A stretch of DNA of 64,000 nt from Adiantum capillus-veneris (lineage: Eukaryota > Streptophyta > Polypodiopsida > Polypodiales > Pteridaceae), in assembly GCA_014529385.2 (NCBI GenBank), contig CM043968.1:10613648-10677647 (forward strand), in the 5' to 3' direction. The position numbers were made by a program, and so were the translations under genes. A model generated the notes under the pieces. The model searched no databases. It saw only the letters and a list, made by a program, of their open reading frames with translations, and was not told the origin of the DNA. Shown here in pieces: positions 46,885 to 57,600 of the stretch (within the stretch, counting starts at the first letter, position 1; each line of letters begins with the position of its first letter).

Positions 46885-47475
46885 GAGTGGCAGCAAGTTA
46901 TGTTGGAATTACCCCAATGGCTATCAATCTTGCTACCTTTGCTTTTTCTATTGTCCTATATTCCCGGCCATATTTGTCAACATATAGTATGAGTCTCCCC
47001 TCACCTGATTCATATGAGAATAAGTACAGAGTCTTTTCTGTGCCTAGCTCAAAGGCAAATGGTGCTAAACATCAAAAATATGTCTTGACTCTCCCATCCA
47101 GATATCCATAAATTCCTACCGCTCCTTGGCTAGTCGCAACTTTAATCACCTTCTTGTCAAACACCAAGGTGGCATTAGGAAGGTCTATTAGAGGAGGTAT
47201 TTTGGTGATTTCAGAAACCATCTTCCCCTTTACCACATTATCCCTGTACTTGTTGTAGTTCTCTGGATCCTTAACAATAAGTCAATGTCTTCCCTCCTCA
47301 TCACAGAATCTATCCCCATCATCATACACTAGAAGGGCATCCACTCCTTCTGCTGGTTTTTCCTCAATACATATGCTTTTTCGTCCCCTTTCATCAGCAT
47401 AGACCAAAGACCCATGGGTATTTGGTCCTTCCAAGTAAAGGGTTGTAAACCTTAACGTCCAAGGAGGATTTCTAG
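46885..47475 (-). pseudogene. Unrecognised strand-rich domain in the N-terminal Gag region of region E
   Basis: Read on the minus strand from about 47457 down to 46899, one frame stays open except for two TGA codons (about 47285 and 47075). The text is clearly protein-like, with three similar hairpin-like units: GSLVYADERGRKSI, ALLVYDDGDRFCDEEGRH and YLFSYESGEGRLILYVDKYG. Between them is a segment VVKGKMVSEITKIPPLIDLP. The N-terminal frame at 47498-47689 is linked to it by a frameshift near 47460. I do not recognise the fold; it is not a usual part of Ty3 Gag. Confidence 0.6.
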
Positions 47476-47497
47476 AGGTACTCCCTGGATTGGTTGG

Positions 47498-47689
47498 TTA
47501 ATGACTGGTCCGCCTTGAGATAAAAGGATCATTAAGAGGAGGTGTCGGTTCCACACCATCTTCTATGATTGGTGCTAGTGGATCTATTCTAGCTTGGGTC
47601 ACACTCTCTTCTGTAGACACTATGCTGACCTGATCTCCTTGTGATTTTTGGTCTCTTTGGAGGTTTCTTCCTGATCTCAAATACATCAA
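47498..47689 (-). pseudogene. Start of region E Gag/polyprotein
   Basis: It begins MMYLRSGRNLQ. MxLRSGR-type starts are typical of Gag in Tat/Athila-like Ty3 elements. The text continues proline-rich to a stop at 47498, with the next domain in a shifted frame. Confidence 0.6.
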
Positions 47690-48064
47690 TCCCTTAACAC
47701 ACCACTACAATCCAAACCTTTTACCTTTAGAGTTCGCTTTATCATCTCTTACTCTGGCTATTGTAGCTCTCCAATTGGTTGATTGATTGCACTTTTGATT
47801 GGTCTAGACTTGCTGGACTTTGTTGTTGGCTATCTGTACAAAACTTAGACTCTGCAAATCTTTGTCAATGGTGGTTCTCTTTTAGTAACATTCAATATTG
47901 ACTAGGAATAACATGCAATTATTTCCCGTCCAAAGCTTCCTTTTGGAAGGGTTGGTTCCATCTATATGTTATTATCACTGAATGGATTAGCAAAATGTGT
48001 TGTCAGAGTTAAGTGGATTACCTGGCAGGCTCAAGTTACTCAGTCTGCTCTAAATCTGGCTGTC

Positions 48065-48088
48065 AGACTTTATACGCGTATAAAGTCT
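48065..48088. repeat. 24-bp perfect palindrome, copy 1 of 5
   Basis: The core is TTTATACGCGTATAAA, extended by AGAC/GTCT arms, and the whole 24 bp is its own reverse complement. Four diverged copies follow at 49956, 50060, 50345 and 50612. With the solo LTR and its duplication removed, spacings are about 287, 104, 285 and 267 bp. Confidence 0.9.
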
Positions 48089-48201
48089 ATTAATAAAAAT
48101 GGGCAATATTTCTTCACCAGGTATCCTCTACTGTTCATGTAACTCTCAGAAACTTTCAAAATGACAATTGGACCACTTTAGTGTGAGTTACAATTTGATG
48201 C

Positions 48202-49800
48202 TGTCATAATAATCAATATCTAATTCTCCTAAATGATTTTCTCTTGTTAAACTGATCATTTAATATGGGGAAGTGCCAGGGGAGAAAAATCTAGAATATT
48301 GGTTAAGCTAGCAGACCGGCCACAATAGGGATCCAAAGGAAGGAAAATAGGGATCCAAAGGGGGGGCCATCTGCAAAAGAGCCATGTGCAACAATGGGCT
48401 AAAAAGACCCTAAGGTTCAGCCCATTAAGACTTCCAAAATGCTAAGGTTCCAAAATTCAAAGGTTGTGTCCAAAGGTCAACCATATAGGAATTGGATGCT
48501 TTGTGTGTGTACAAAAAAGTCTTTACAATCCCTACTTAGGAGGGGGCGAGCCTTGCATGTAGGGGATGAGAGAGAAAGCCACACACACACACACACACAC
48601 ACACACAAGCTCCCTTTACACAAAGGGAATGAGGGACACATGTCAGCTCCCTAGGCCAGATGCCCACAAGGTGTACCCAATTCCTATTGGATGGCCTTGG
48701 AGGTGGACCAATGAGAATTAGGCTAGAGTAAATCTAGTTTAATTAATTTAAAAACACTTAATAAAAGAACCAATGAGAATTAATTCCTCTAGAAGACTAT
48801 TGGACAGTCTCCCAAGGGGTCCAATGAGCATTCAGCAGCCCAATGGCTTGCCTGATTCCTATTGGCCAGGAGCCAAAGGGGTCCAATGAGAGTTTAGTTG
48901 AATTATTAAATTACCTAAAGCTCTCACAAAAGGGGGAAAGGGGGACACATGTCAGAAGGCTATCACTTATGCTGCTTAATTGTCATTGGCTAGTCCTAGG
49001 GAGGTCCAATGGGAGGATAGCAAGAGAAAATAGCAAGAGGGGTCGCCCAAAGGAGAGAGGGGGCTGATTTTTGCAAGGCATTATCACACACACACTGTCA
49101 CACAGTCTATGTGAGAAGCAAGAAAAAGACTATCTCTTCCCAAGCTCTAATGGAGAGCTCATCACCTACTCCAAGCTTGTGAGATAGAAGCCTACATCGA
49201 CACACTCTTGGCATGTGGATGCAAATCCAACCAAGAGCCAAGCTCCAATGCATGATCATCTCCTCTACCAAGCTAATTACTAAGCTAAGCTATGCTAATA
49301 CGAGTGATTATGTGAGGAGATGTACATCTTTCTCGTAAGATACTCCTTCTTCCTCTCAATCTACTCTCATACCCTGCTAGCTCTCACCATCTTCGAAGGT
49401 GTGTGAGGTCTTGGGTCTGAGACCGGGGATAATTGATGTTGTGTTTGCTAAGTGTTTTGCTTAGTGCATGAAGCTTTCATCTTCATTGCACTAGCTAGTC
49501 TTGAAGGAACACAAAGAATTGTATTGTACAATGTCTCTCTTGATGGGAGACACCATAATACAAAGCCTTTTGGAGGGGGGACCAGCTCCATGCAAATCCG
49601 GTCCTCAATGTTGTCAATAGCTTAATTTCTCTCTCTTTTGAAAGTATTGTTCATGCTATCTAACTAGGTGTTATGCTTTTTGTTGCTCTCTCCACCCAAG
49701 CACTCTTGTAATTCTCATTAGGAATCTATTCTAATGAAATGCCCACTATGTTCATGCTAATTTTCGCTACACACAAGTTTTTAGGCCATTAAATGTTACA
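48202..49800 (+). mobile_element. Solo LTR of the element A family, inverted
   Basis: The 1599-bp repeat runs from TGTCATAATAATC to AAATGTTACA on the plus strand and is the reverse-complement match of the LTRs at 6696-8297 and 13163-14505. It is flanked by a perfect 5-bp target duplication gatgc (48197-48201 and 49801-49805). A CA microsatellite of about 28 bp lies at 48580-48607. It shows the intact ends of this LTR family. Confidence 0.92.
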
Positions 49801-51112
49801 GATGCAGATTGATTTTGGATCTTTTTTTCTGTTTTTTGGCACTTACAGACTCAAATACTTTCCAACTTGAGTGTAATCTTGGCTATTGGCTTCTAAGGTC
49901 CCTTAGAATGCAAGGATATGCCCCAGTTCAGCTTTGGAAGTCAATAGGGTAAAAAAGACATCATACACGTATAAAGTCTTTTTGACCAGACTTGAATTTT
50001 GCAGGTTTGTGCTTACAGTTGTAGGTCTTAAGTTCAAATAATGGTCAATAGCATCAAAAACACATTATACGCGTATAAAGTATTTTTGAGCCAATTGTCA
50101 TGAAACTTGCTCCAGAGGTAACTCATCACTTAGGGACTTCACAAATATTCTCTAGCTTGAGTTTGGAATAAAGTTTGTTCAAGTTGTGGCCAAAAGGGGT
50201 GTGTACAGTGTTTGTATTATTTCTTGGTCTTTTTAAGCTCAGATTTGGTTGAACTGCAATAAAATATAAGCTATGGACTTTTCCAATGCTTTAGAAAACT
50301 TTGGGCATATACCTTTGTACCATTTGAGTCTATTTTGGGATGTTTGACTTTATACGCCTATGAAGTCTATTTGACAAAAATGAATTTAAATCTCAGCGCC
50401 AAGGTTCTCTTTTGTGTGTACTCAAGGCATATGTGCTCAAAATCAAGTTTTGATGTCAATGATTCACCAATTCACCAGTTTTCTTTGTTTTAGGTTAGAA
50501 TTTACAAAATTCTCTCCAGAAGTAAAGTTGGCTGACCAAATGGATATAAATACTCATTTGAACACTTTGCTACAGTCAGTTTCCACAAGTTTGGTCTCTT
50601 TTTAGCCCTAGAGACTTTATACACGTATGAAGTCTAACCTTGAAGAATTCAGATTTTGATATGCAGGGCCCTTTCTGATGCCTTCTTATGCCCTTAGCAA
50701 TCCTCAGTCATGCAAAATTATGAACCTTATTTTGCAATGTTTCAACTAAAAATCACTCTCTCTAAAAATCAACTCGAGCAAATTTTCATTGATGGACAGC
50801 TCTAGATCAAGATCAATTCACTTACCTAAAGCTACTCCTAAACATAAAAAACTGTCTTTTGCAATTGTGAGTAGATAAGCACTTAATTGACACACACGGA
50901 CTAGCCAATGCTTTTATCACCTCTTCAACCACTCAAGCTCCCAAACCAATACAATTCTAAACTAAAACCATCAACACGGGTGACCAAGGCAAGACACACG
51001 CTTCCTAGCACCTCTCTATAGGTCCTAACTAAATTAAGATAGAAAGAATACTGTGGCATACCAGAGGAACGCTCACCTCATAGGATTAGTCTAAGGTCAC
51101 CTACCTAGGGCT

Positions 51113-51134
51113 TCGATCCCCGACAGCGGCGCCA
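51113..51134 (-). promoter_or_regulatory. Primer-binding site of region E (tRNA-Asp type)
   Basis: On the minus strand this begins TGGCGCCGCTGTCGGGGATC, which is the PBS complementary to the 3' end of aspartate tRNA that many plant Ty3 elements use. It lies one base from the LTR edge at 51136. Confidence 0.8.
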
Positions 51135-51209
51135 ATGTTGGTGGGTACGCCGTGAGCGGACGCTAGCATAGTGAGAACAGAACCAACAACTCTATGTTGG
51201 CCAAGGGAA

Positions 51210-51212
<3 letters not shown>

Positions 51213-51268
<56 letters not shown>
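51213..51268. repeat. (CT)n microsatellite
   Basis: About 28 CT units. The Leu-Ser repeat in the ORF that runs through it is an artefact. Confidence 0.97.
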
Positions 51269-51271
<3 letters not shown>

Positions 51272-52083
51272 GTTCCCAGGGAGGAGCGAGTCTGCAGAGC
51301 CTGCACAGAGGAGATGGAGAGTGAGGAGCACTTTGTATGTAGATGCAGAGCATACACTGAGATCAGAGGCAGGTATGAGGCCTTATTCAGAGGACAGCCC
51401 ACTCTCCGAGAGATCATGGACTCTCGAGATCAGAGACAGCTCGGAAGTTTCTTACTAGAGATAGAGAGCCATCGGGACACACTACTACAGCCACACACAG
51501 CTACACAGACAGAGGGGAGACAGTCGCAGCTCACAGACTTCTTTCAGAGGATTGCCGCCCCTCCCTCACCAGACACTCAGAGGGGAGTGACACTCCCACA
51601 TGCGGAGGTGGAGCTAGACGGCGACCACGAGTCACAGGCTACAGGGGCGCGAGCTCCCACCACCGACAGATCGAGGAGATCCGAGCCCGGGAGCGCCGTG
51701 CCACTGAGGAGCGAGTAGCTCAGATGAGGGCCGACCCGACAGCTTTCATCCGGGTAGCCTTGGCAACAGCCCCGCCCATGTACCACATCTTACATCCCCC
51801 CATTAGTACAGGATGGAGCTAGATAGCTTGATGCATTCCCATGATTGTACTACATTGAGCACATAGACATGCATATACCCCTAGAGATAGAGCTCCATCC
51901 CTCCTCAGATACTCCACTACCTACATTCAGTTCAGTTTTGTATCAGTTTTGTTTCATTTGTCTTTCCGATAGACGGATGACATACACACCATGTACATTT
52001 GATTTGTCTCATAGGCCGATTTCGGCCTGACATAGACGTTAAAAATCTTTCTTTCTTTCTTTCTTTCTTTCTCTCTCTCTCTC
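51269..52083 (+). mobile_element. 5'-truncated non-LTR retrotransposon with zinc knuckle and PIP box
   Basis: The open frame (51284-51718) is the C-terminus of a non-LTR reverse transcriptase ORF. It has a zinc-binding tail ERVCRACTEEMESEEHFVCR (C-x2-C-x8-H-x-x-C), then CRAYTEIRGRYEALF. A further 100 residues follow, with QSQLTDFF at 51521-51544, a match to the PCNA-interacting PIP box. A 3' untranslated stretch of about 330 bp ends with a hairpin AGGCCGATTTCGGCCT (52013-52028) and a TTTC-repeat tail (52046-52072). CT repeats lie on both sides, so it probably inserted into a CT microsatellite. The 5' part, including the RT palm, is missing. Confidence 0.68.
52013..52028 (+). other. 3'-terminal hairpin of the non-LTR fragment
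   Basis: A 7-bp perfect stem (AGGCCGA/TCGGCCT) with a 2-base spacer lies 17 bp before the TTTC tail. Such 3' stem-loops often serve as the recognition site of the element's reverse transcriptase; that role is inferred here. Confidence 0.6.
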
Positions 52084-52150
52084 AGACACCACGCACAATG
52101 ATAACCGGATTTGATTAATTCAAAAGTTGGGTTTAGGGTTACAAAAATTG

Positions 52151-52160
52151 ACTTATATAC
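52151..52160 (-). promoter_or_regulatory. TATA-like box in region E LTR
   Basis: GTATATAAGT on the minus strand, about 60 bp inside the inferred LTR start. Confidence 0.45.
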
Positions 52161-52217
52161 ATTCCTCCATATAGGCTCATTCCCACAAAGTCTAATGGTG
52201 GCTGCTCAAATATTACA

Positions 52218-52765
52218 AAAGGTATCATTCCGCTTCAAAAAATAATGGTACAATCTATTGGGGAACTTCTTCTGTATTTCACCGTCAACAAAGAGTCTAT
52301 GTCAAAGCTCTCTGGCCCCAAACTATACACGAAAGTCTCGGTTAGTTTTTTCAAACTAAATCTCGCTTCTCTATCCATCGCACCCACGTCCAATCTCTCT
52401 AAACTAGCACTTTGTGTCGACAAGGAAGATGGCCAGACCTCTGTAAAAGATGGATTATGTTCACATCAACCACGCAGTGAATCCTTGGGGGGTTCACCTC
52501 TTAAACATATAAGTTACCACGTGAGCTCAAATGAATGGGTTTTTTAATTGTTGAAATTATAAAAATTTAATAGGAATATATTAACAAAAGGGGTTTTTTA
52601 ATTAATTTTAGAGGAAAACCCGTAAGTTTTTTAAGAAAAAGGGGTCATTTTATTACCTTAAGCATGTAAGTAAAGGGGTTTTTAAAATACCCTTTGAATG
52701 CACGTTATATAGATAGTTTTTTAAAGGTGCACCCCCCAAGAATGAATCTAAGAAGTCGTTCTTGA
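52218..52765. other. AT-rich stretch, nothing recognised
   Basis: It contains several gggg-tttt-t runs (for example near 52590 and 52670) but no gene. A 100-codon open stretch at 52245-52547 (+) lacks recognisable motifs. Confidence 0.4.
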
Positions 52766-52769
52766 AAAT

Positions 52770-54207
52770 TGTGAAGCTTAATTTATTAATCTGTGGCATG
52801 CAACTCAATGTATCCGCCATTACGTTATTTTACCTCTTCGGTAAAGTATCTAAAGGTCAAGATCCTATAGAATCTTCGCCCACTGAGTTGTTCTTCCCTT
52901 CAATTCATTCTGACTTGAAAGCCATTTTAAACTTTCATGGTCCATTCGGACCTCAAAAGTGGCACCATATAAATAGTGTCTCCACTTTTTAAGTGCATGT
53001 ACAATAGCTTGTAACTCTCGCTCATAGGCCGAGTAGTTACGTTGGGCATGAATTAACTTTTTACTCTCAAATGCAATCAATCGTCCCCTTTGCATAAGCA
53101 TGGCTCCAATGGCCTCATTATTTGCATTTGTCTCTGAGATAAACGACTTATTTGGATCTTTTCAAAGCTTTTCTATCGGGCTTTCCCCCAACTTATACTC
53201 TTACTTTTTGACCTCAACTAGTCTGTCAATGAGAGTGCGATCTTCGTGTAGTCTTTTACGTATTGTCAGTAAAATCCAAACATACAAAGAAAAATCTACA
53301 ATTCTTTGAGATTTTTTGGTGCTTTCCACCTAAAAATAGCTTCCACTTTCTTATGTTCCATGTGTGTTTCCTCTACGGATATAATGTGATTATGAATTTC
53401 GGTCTCAAAGAAAACACATTTTCTTTTCTTCGCAAATAGTTTATGTTTTCTTAATAACTCGAACACTACTTGTAAATATTATAAGTGTTCTTTTTGGGAT
53501 TTACTATAGACTACTATATCATCTAGAAAAACTACTATGATTTTTTTTAATTATGGACATAAAATATTGTCCATAAGCGTCATAAATATCGATGGTGCAT
53601 TGGCTAGCCCAAATGGCATAATAAAGAACTCAAAATGGCCAAAACGGGTCCTAATTGCTATCTGCACAACATCTTCTAGTCTAATTATAACATAATGATA
53701 ACCTAATCTCAGTTCTTTCTTTGAAAAATACTTTGACCAAAAGAGTTGATCAACCAACTCATCCATACGCAACATCGAGTACTTTTTCTTAGTCGTTATC
53801 TGATTAAGAGCCTTATGATCTATGCACGTTCTCATAGATCCATCCTTCTTCTTTATAAGAAGAATAGGCACTACCCACGGATTAGAACTGGGCCTTATAA
53901 AGCCTTTGTTCAAGTATTTTGTTAATTGTTTTTCCACCTCTTGTGCCTCGGAGTGGCTCAATCTATAAGTAGGTTTACTCATAGGTTTAGAGTCTGGCAT
54001 AACATCGATGACATGGTGTACTTCCCGAGATAGTGGCAAGCCATTCGGTAAATCACCAAGAAATACATTTTGAAACTCCTCTAATAAATTTATTAAGGTA
54101 TCTACGTACATTTTCTTAAGGGTCTCTTTTGCCATGTATTTTTTTTGTTTTAGAATTGCATGCTTGCCAAATAGGGTTTTGAAACAGTGGGTCTTGTCTA
54201 AAGTCAT
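52770..54207 (-). pseudogene. Ty3/gypsy reverse transcriptase-RNase H remnant
   Basis: On the minus strand 54207-53551 encodes the RT N-terminal half: LGDLPNGLP, the RLSHSEAQEVEKQL block, SSNPWVVPILLIKKKDGSMR, CIDHKALNQ, and FGHFEFFIMPFGLANAPS. Just below, after a stop, the catalytic FLDDIVVYS can be read near 53535-53510. The RNase H start is at 53101-52865, with MLMQRGRLIAFESKKL, NYSAYERELQAIVHAL and MDHESLKWL, followed by a degraded RGK block near 52800. Gag, protease, integrase and LTRs are not seen. It differs from elements A and B and from region E. Confidence 0.82.
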
Positions 54208-54289
54208 CTTTTTTAAGTGCTTGTCTACACAAACATTACTACTTACAGGTTCATGGGAAACTAGTCATAACCAAGGCAGGAGAAATTAG

Positions 54290-54631
54290 CTTTTCATCTC
54301 AAGGGAAATAACCAAAATAAAAAGATAACGAAAAAGAAAAAGATAGACAAGGAAAAAGATAAGAAAAAGAAAAAAAATAAAGAGAAGATAAGGAATAAGG
54401 TAAATGAGTAACTTGTTGAATAAGTAGCTTGTTGAAGAAGTTTTGAAAAGGAGGATAAGTTAAAAAAAGGATAAGTTATCAAGATAAGGAAAAAGAACTT
54501 ATTAATAAGAAAGATAAGCTATAAAAATAAGTGAAGTTGCTTATTTAAAATGCGCATAAAAAGAGGGCTTCTCTTCTTATTTTACACTTTTCTCCTTTAT
54601 TTTCTCAAGGTGAAAACTTGAAAGAGTCATA

Positions 54632-54683
<52 letters not shown>

Positions 54684-57600
54684 CACACACACATACACAC
54701 CTCCTACACATACACCCTCTCCAAGAGAAACCATGGTCAAAACCCTAATCAAGTTTAACTTGATCTTCTTCTTGGCGTTACCCTCTCCCTCTCTTCTCTC
54801 CTGATTCTCAAGCTTTCCATAGCTTGAATTCCCTTTGCCTCTTGCCATTCTCTCATTCCAATTAGCCAAAATGGTGGTCTTCAAGTGAAGCGAAGAGGGA
54901 AAGAGCCGATTACATCAACACACTTCTTCAATACTCTCTCAAATCGAGGAGAAGACTCTACCATACATACACCAAAATAATGTTTTCTTGTTTCTTTATG
55001 CTATTGTACTTTCTTAAAAGTGATTTTCTTTCATACTTACTTTAATTCATGCTTAAGTTCTCATGCTTTCATAAGCCTTTCCCTTGCTTGTTTGGGAAGA
55101 AGAATAACTTCTCAATTTTGTTTTTCTTTCTAACTATGGTCCATTAATAATCATAACTAACCATGTCGCTAACAACTAGCCACGATGTTATTTCAAGTTC
55201 CACTATTTCAAGTTCTTTAGATTACCAGACTAATATGGCATAGAGAGAGTAGAAATCACTCTCATTAACCATTGGTGATTGGAGATCTTAATTACCTAAA
55301 TAATATGCATGATGAATGGTGACTAATATCCTTAATTATTCCTTAGTCTCCCAACCTTTTTATTGATTTTTAAGTTACTTTTATTCTCTTACCTAAATTA
55401 ATCTTATAAAAGTAAATGCCATAAATCAAAGGCAACTAAGTATTGGATTTTTTTTTGGAACTAACCTTGTTTTTCTAAGTGAGGCACTGTAATACTTTCA
55501 TGAAAGACTCAAAACTTTTTCTTGATTATGCATTCACCCTCTCTCTCTACAGTGTCTGTGTGTGAGATTCTTCTTGCAAGGAGTTAGTACCTAATTCTCT
55601 CAAGAGGAAATTAAGCTTTGAAGAGGATAATTTTTTCATAATCAAAGGAGTTTTGTTTGGAAGAAGGATCCGATTCCAAGTAGGGTTATCCTCCCCTCTT
55701 ATACCCTAGAAAACTCCAAATCCTTAAACCCCTCCTAGCTACAAAATTAATCCTCTCCACGATCGTCAGGTATGCCTATATCCCATCTCAAAGAAGAATC
55801 TGTTAATCATTCATACTCAACTGCATCAGTATTTTCATTACACTAGCATACCCACTCTTAGGAACTTTGCATTTTACTTTTACACTATTATTCATTGAAT
55901 GGTTCTACTCTTACACAATCAAACCTCGACTCTTGCATGATCACTCAAAAGACGTTTATGATTGCAAGTTGGTGCACTCTAAAGTTCTATACTTACGTTT
56001 CATGGCCCACATTAAATCTTAGATCACCATAAAGAGCATATGCATTTTTCTTTTCAAGTTTGCATTCTTACAAATTTATTTTGCAATTGCGATATGGGGG
56101 GGAGTAAGGGATAGCTTCACGGGAGTGATGGCCGTGTTACTTGAACATAAAACTCCCATCACTTCCATGGAAATGTCCCGTGCGTGGATGGCAAGTAATG
56201 CAAAGGAAAGATATGGGATTCGTTTATGACGCGGTTAACTTGAAACTTGCGTCGAGACAAAATCTTAATTTCCAATAGACTCGTTGTTTTCTTAAGGTCT
56301 TGTTTGAGTAGAGATTAAAAGAAATTAGGAACTAAGGGATTATAACTCAAGGAACCTGATGAAAATTTCAACAATAACTAAAAACTTTACCAAAAAGATT
56401 TGACGCGGACAGCCCTAACATAACATAGAAGTTTTAAGTGTGAAACTTGTTCTACATGTTTGGAAAAAGGTCGGTGTAGGTGTTTACTTGTGGGATGCAA
56501 CAGGGGATGGTCCTTTCTGAATAGGACTAATAATCGTTGGTTTACATTTTGAGCTCAGGTTCATTCAATGCCCTAGAAATGGGATTGGATGGGAGTGAGT
56601 CTCGATCGGGTGGTGAGACCCGCGAATACATCTGGAAATCGGCATAGTTTAGGTACGCTTGATGCCGACGAGAAAAGGAGGAATGGAAATGGATCCATGA
56701 ATAGATCGAATAAGGAAGAAAGATGTGATTTAATTAAGGAACTCTTCTAATTGTTTGGTAAAAAGAAACCTTGGAAAGATTAGGAACCTAAATGGGCTAT
56801 CCAACAATTCTTCTCATCAGCCATACCTTTACTCTGCTTCTTGAAATATTTATTTAGAAGGAACTTAAGGTAGATTAATTGTAAGCCTTTCCCAAACAAT
56901 GCAAAGAGAAATAAGAATTGGAAGTTGTGTAAAGGCGCCGCCTCCACACATGACGGAGGAGACAAAAGATACCCGAATCTTGGGACGAGGATAAAGATGT
57001 GCATAGAGAAGTATATGTGATTGCTTGAGATAAGTAGTTAGATTTAATAATACTAAAGAAAAAATGAAGTAAAATATTATAAACAAGAAAACAGGTGGGA
57101 ATGACCTGATAAATGCACTCTTGTCAGGATATGCAACCGTTTGCATAGTGCTTTCAAATGCTTGAAATGTATTCTTGGTTCTACATGTCTGGAATATTGT
57201 TTCTAGTATCATATTACTACCTTAAAAGGGTGCATTTACCAAATGGTTTGGTGGGAGAGTGGATTCCAGATGGTTAATTTGTTGGTCGAAAAGTTTAATC
57301 TAATTTTATGTTATCCACTAAATTGAGTCAAGGTGGGGGAAAGGGATTTTTGCCTATGGAGCATGAATCAAACTTGGGAATGAGGGATTCATGTAGTTAG
57401 TAAATACACTCATCTTAGGAGAGCGCACTGACTGTTGTGCTCGATCATAACCAGGGGGAAAATGTCAATGACCTTGAACCAAAGGTGAATTAGAAAACTC
57501 CCATCAATTGACCTTGGAAGGTCAAGTTCAAATTTAGTTTGATGACTTTGATTGGAAAGTTGAACCGATACGGAAAGGTGTTTTTGTGTTAAGGGTTCCA

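Larger units (their letters stand above)
47700..51112 (-). other. Non-coding leader of region E with palindrome copies
   Basis: Apart from a solo LTR (48202-49800), this stretch carries no gene. It contains five copies of a 24-bp palindrome at 48065-48088, 49956-49979, 50060-50083, 50345-50368 and 50612-50635. It ends at the PBS at 51113-51134, so it is the leader between PBS and Gag, about 1.8 kb once the solo LTR and its target duplication are removed. Confidence 0.6.
51136..52217 (-). repeat. 5' LTR of region E, interrupted by a non-LTR fragment
   Basis: On the plus strand it starts TGTTGGTGGGTACGCC next to the PBS and probably ends CAAATATTACA at 52217, giving TG...CA ends. A TATA-like GTATATAAGT lies at 52151-52160 on the minus strand, in the right position for transcription toward the PBS. 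The middle is replaced by a plus-strand non-LTR fragment sitting in a CT microsatellite. No matching LTR was found on the left, so the outer end is inferred. Confidence 0.6.
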
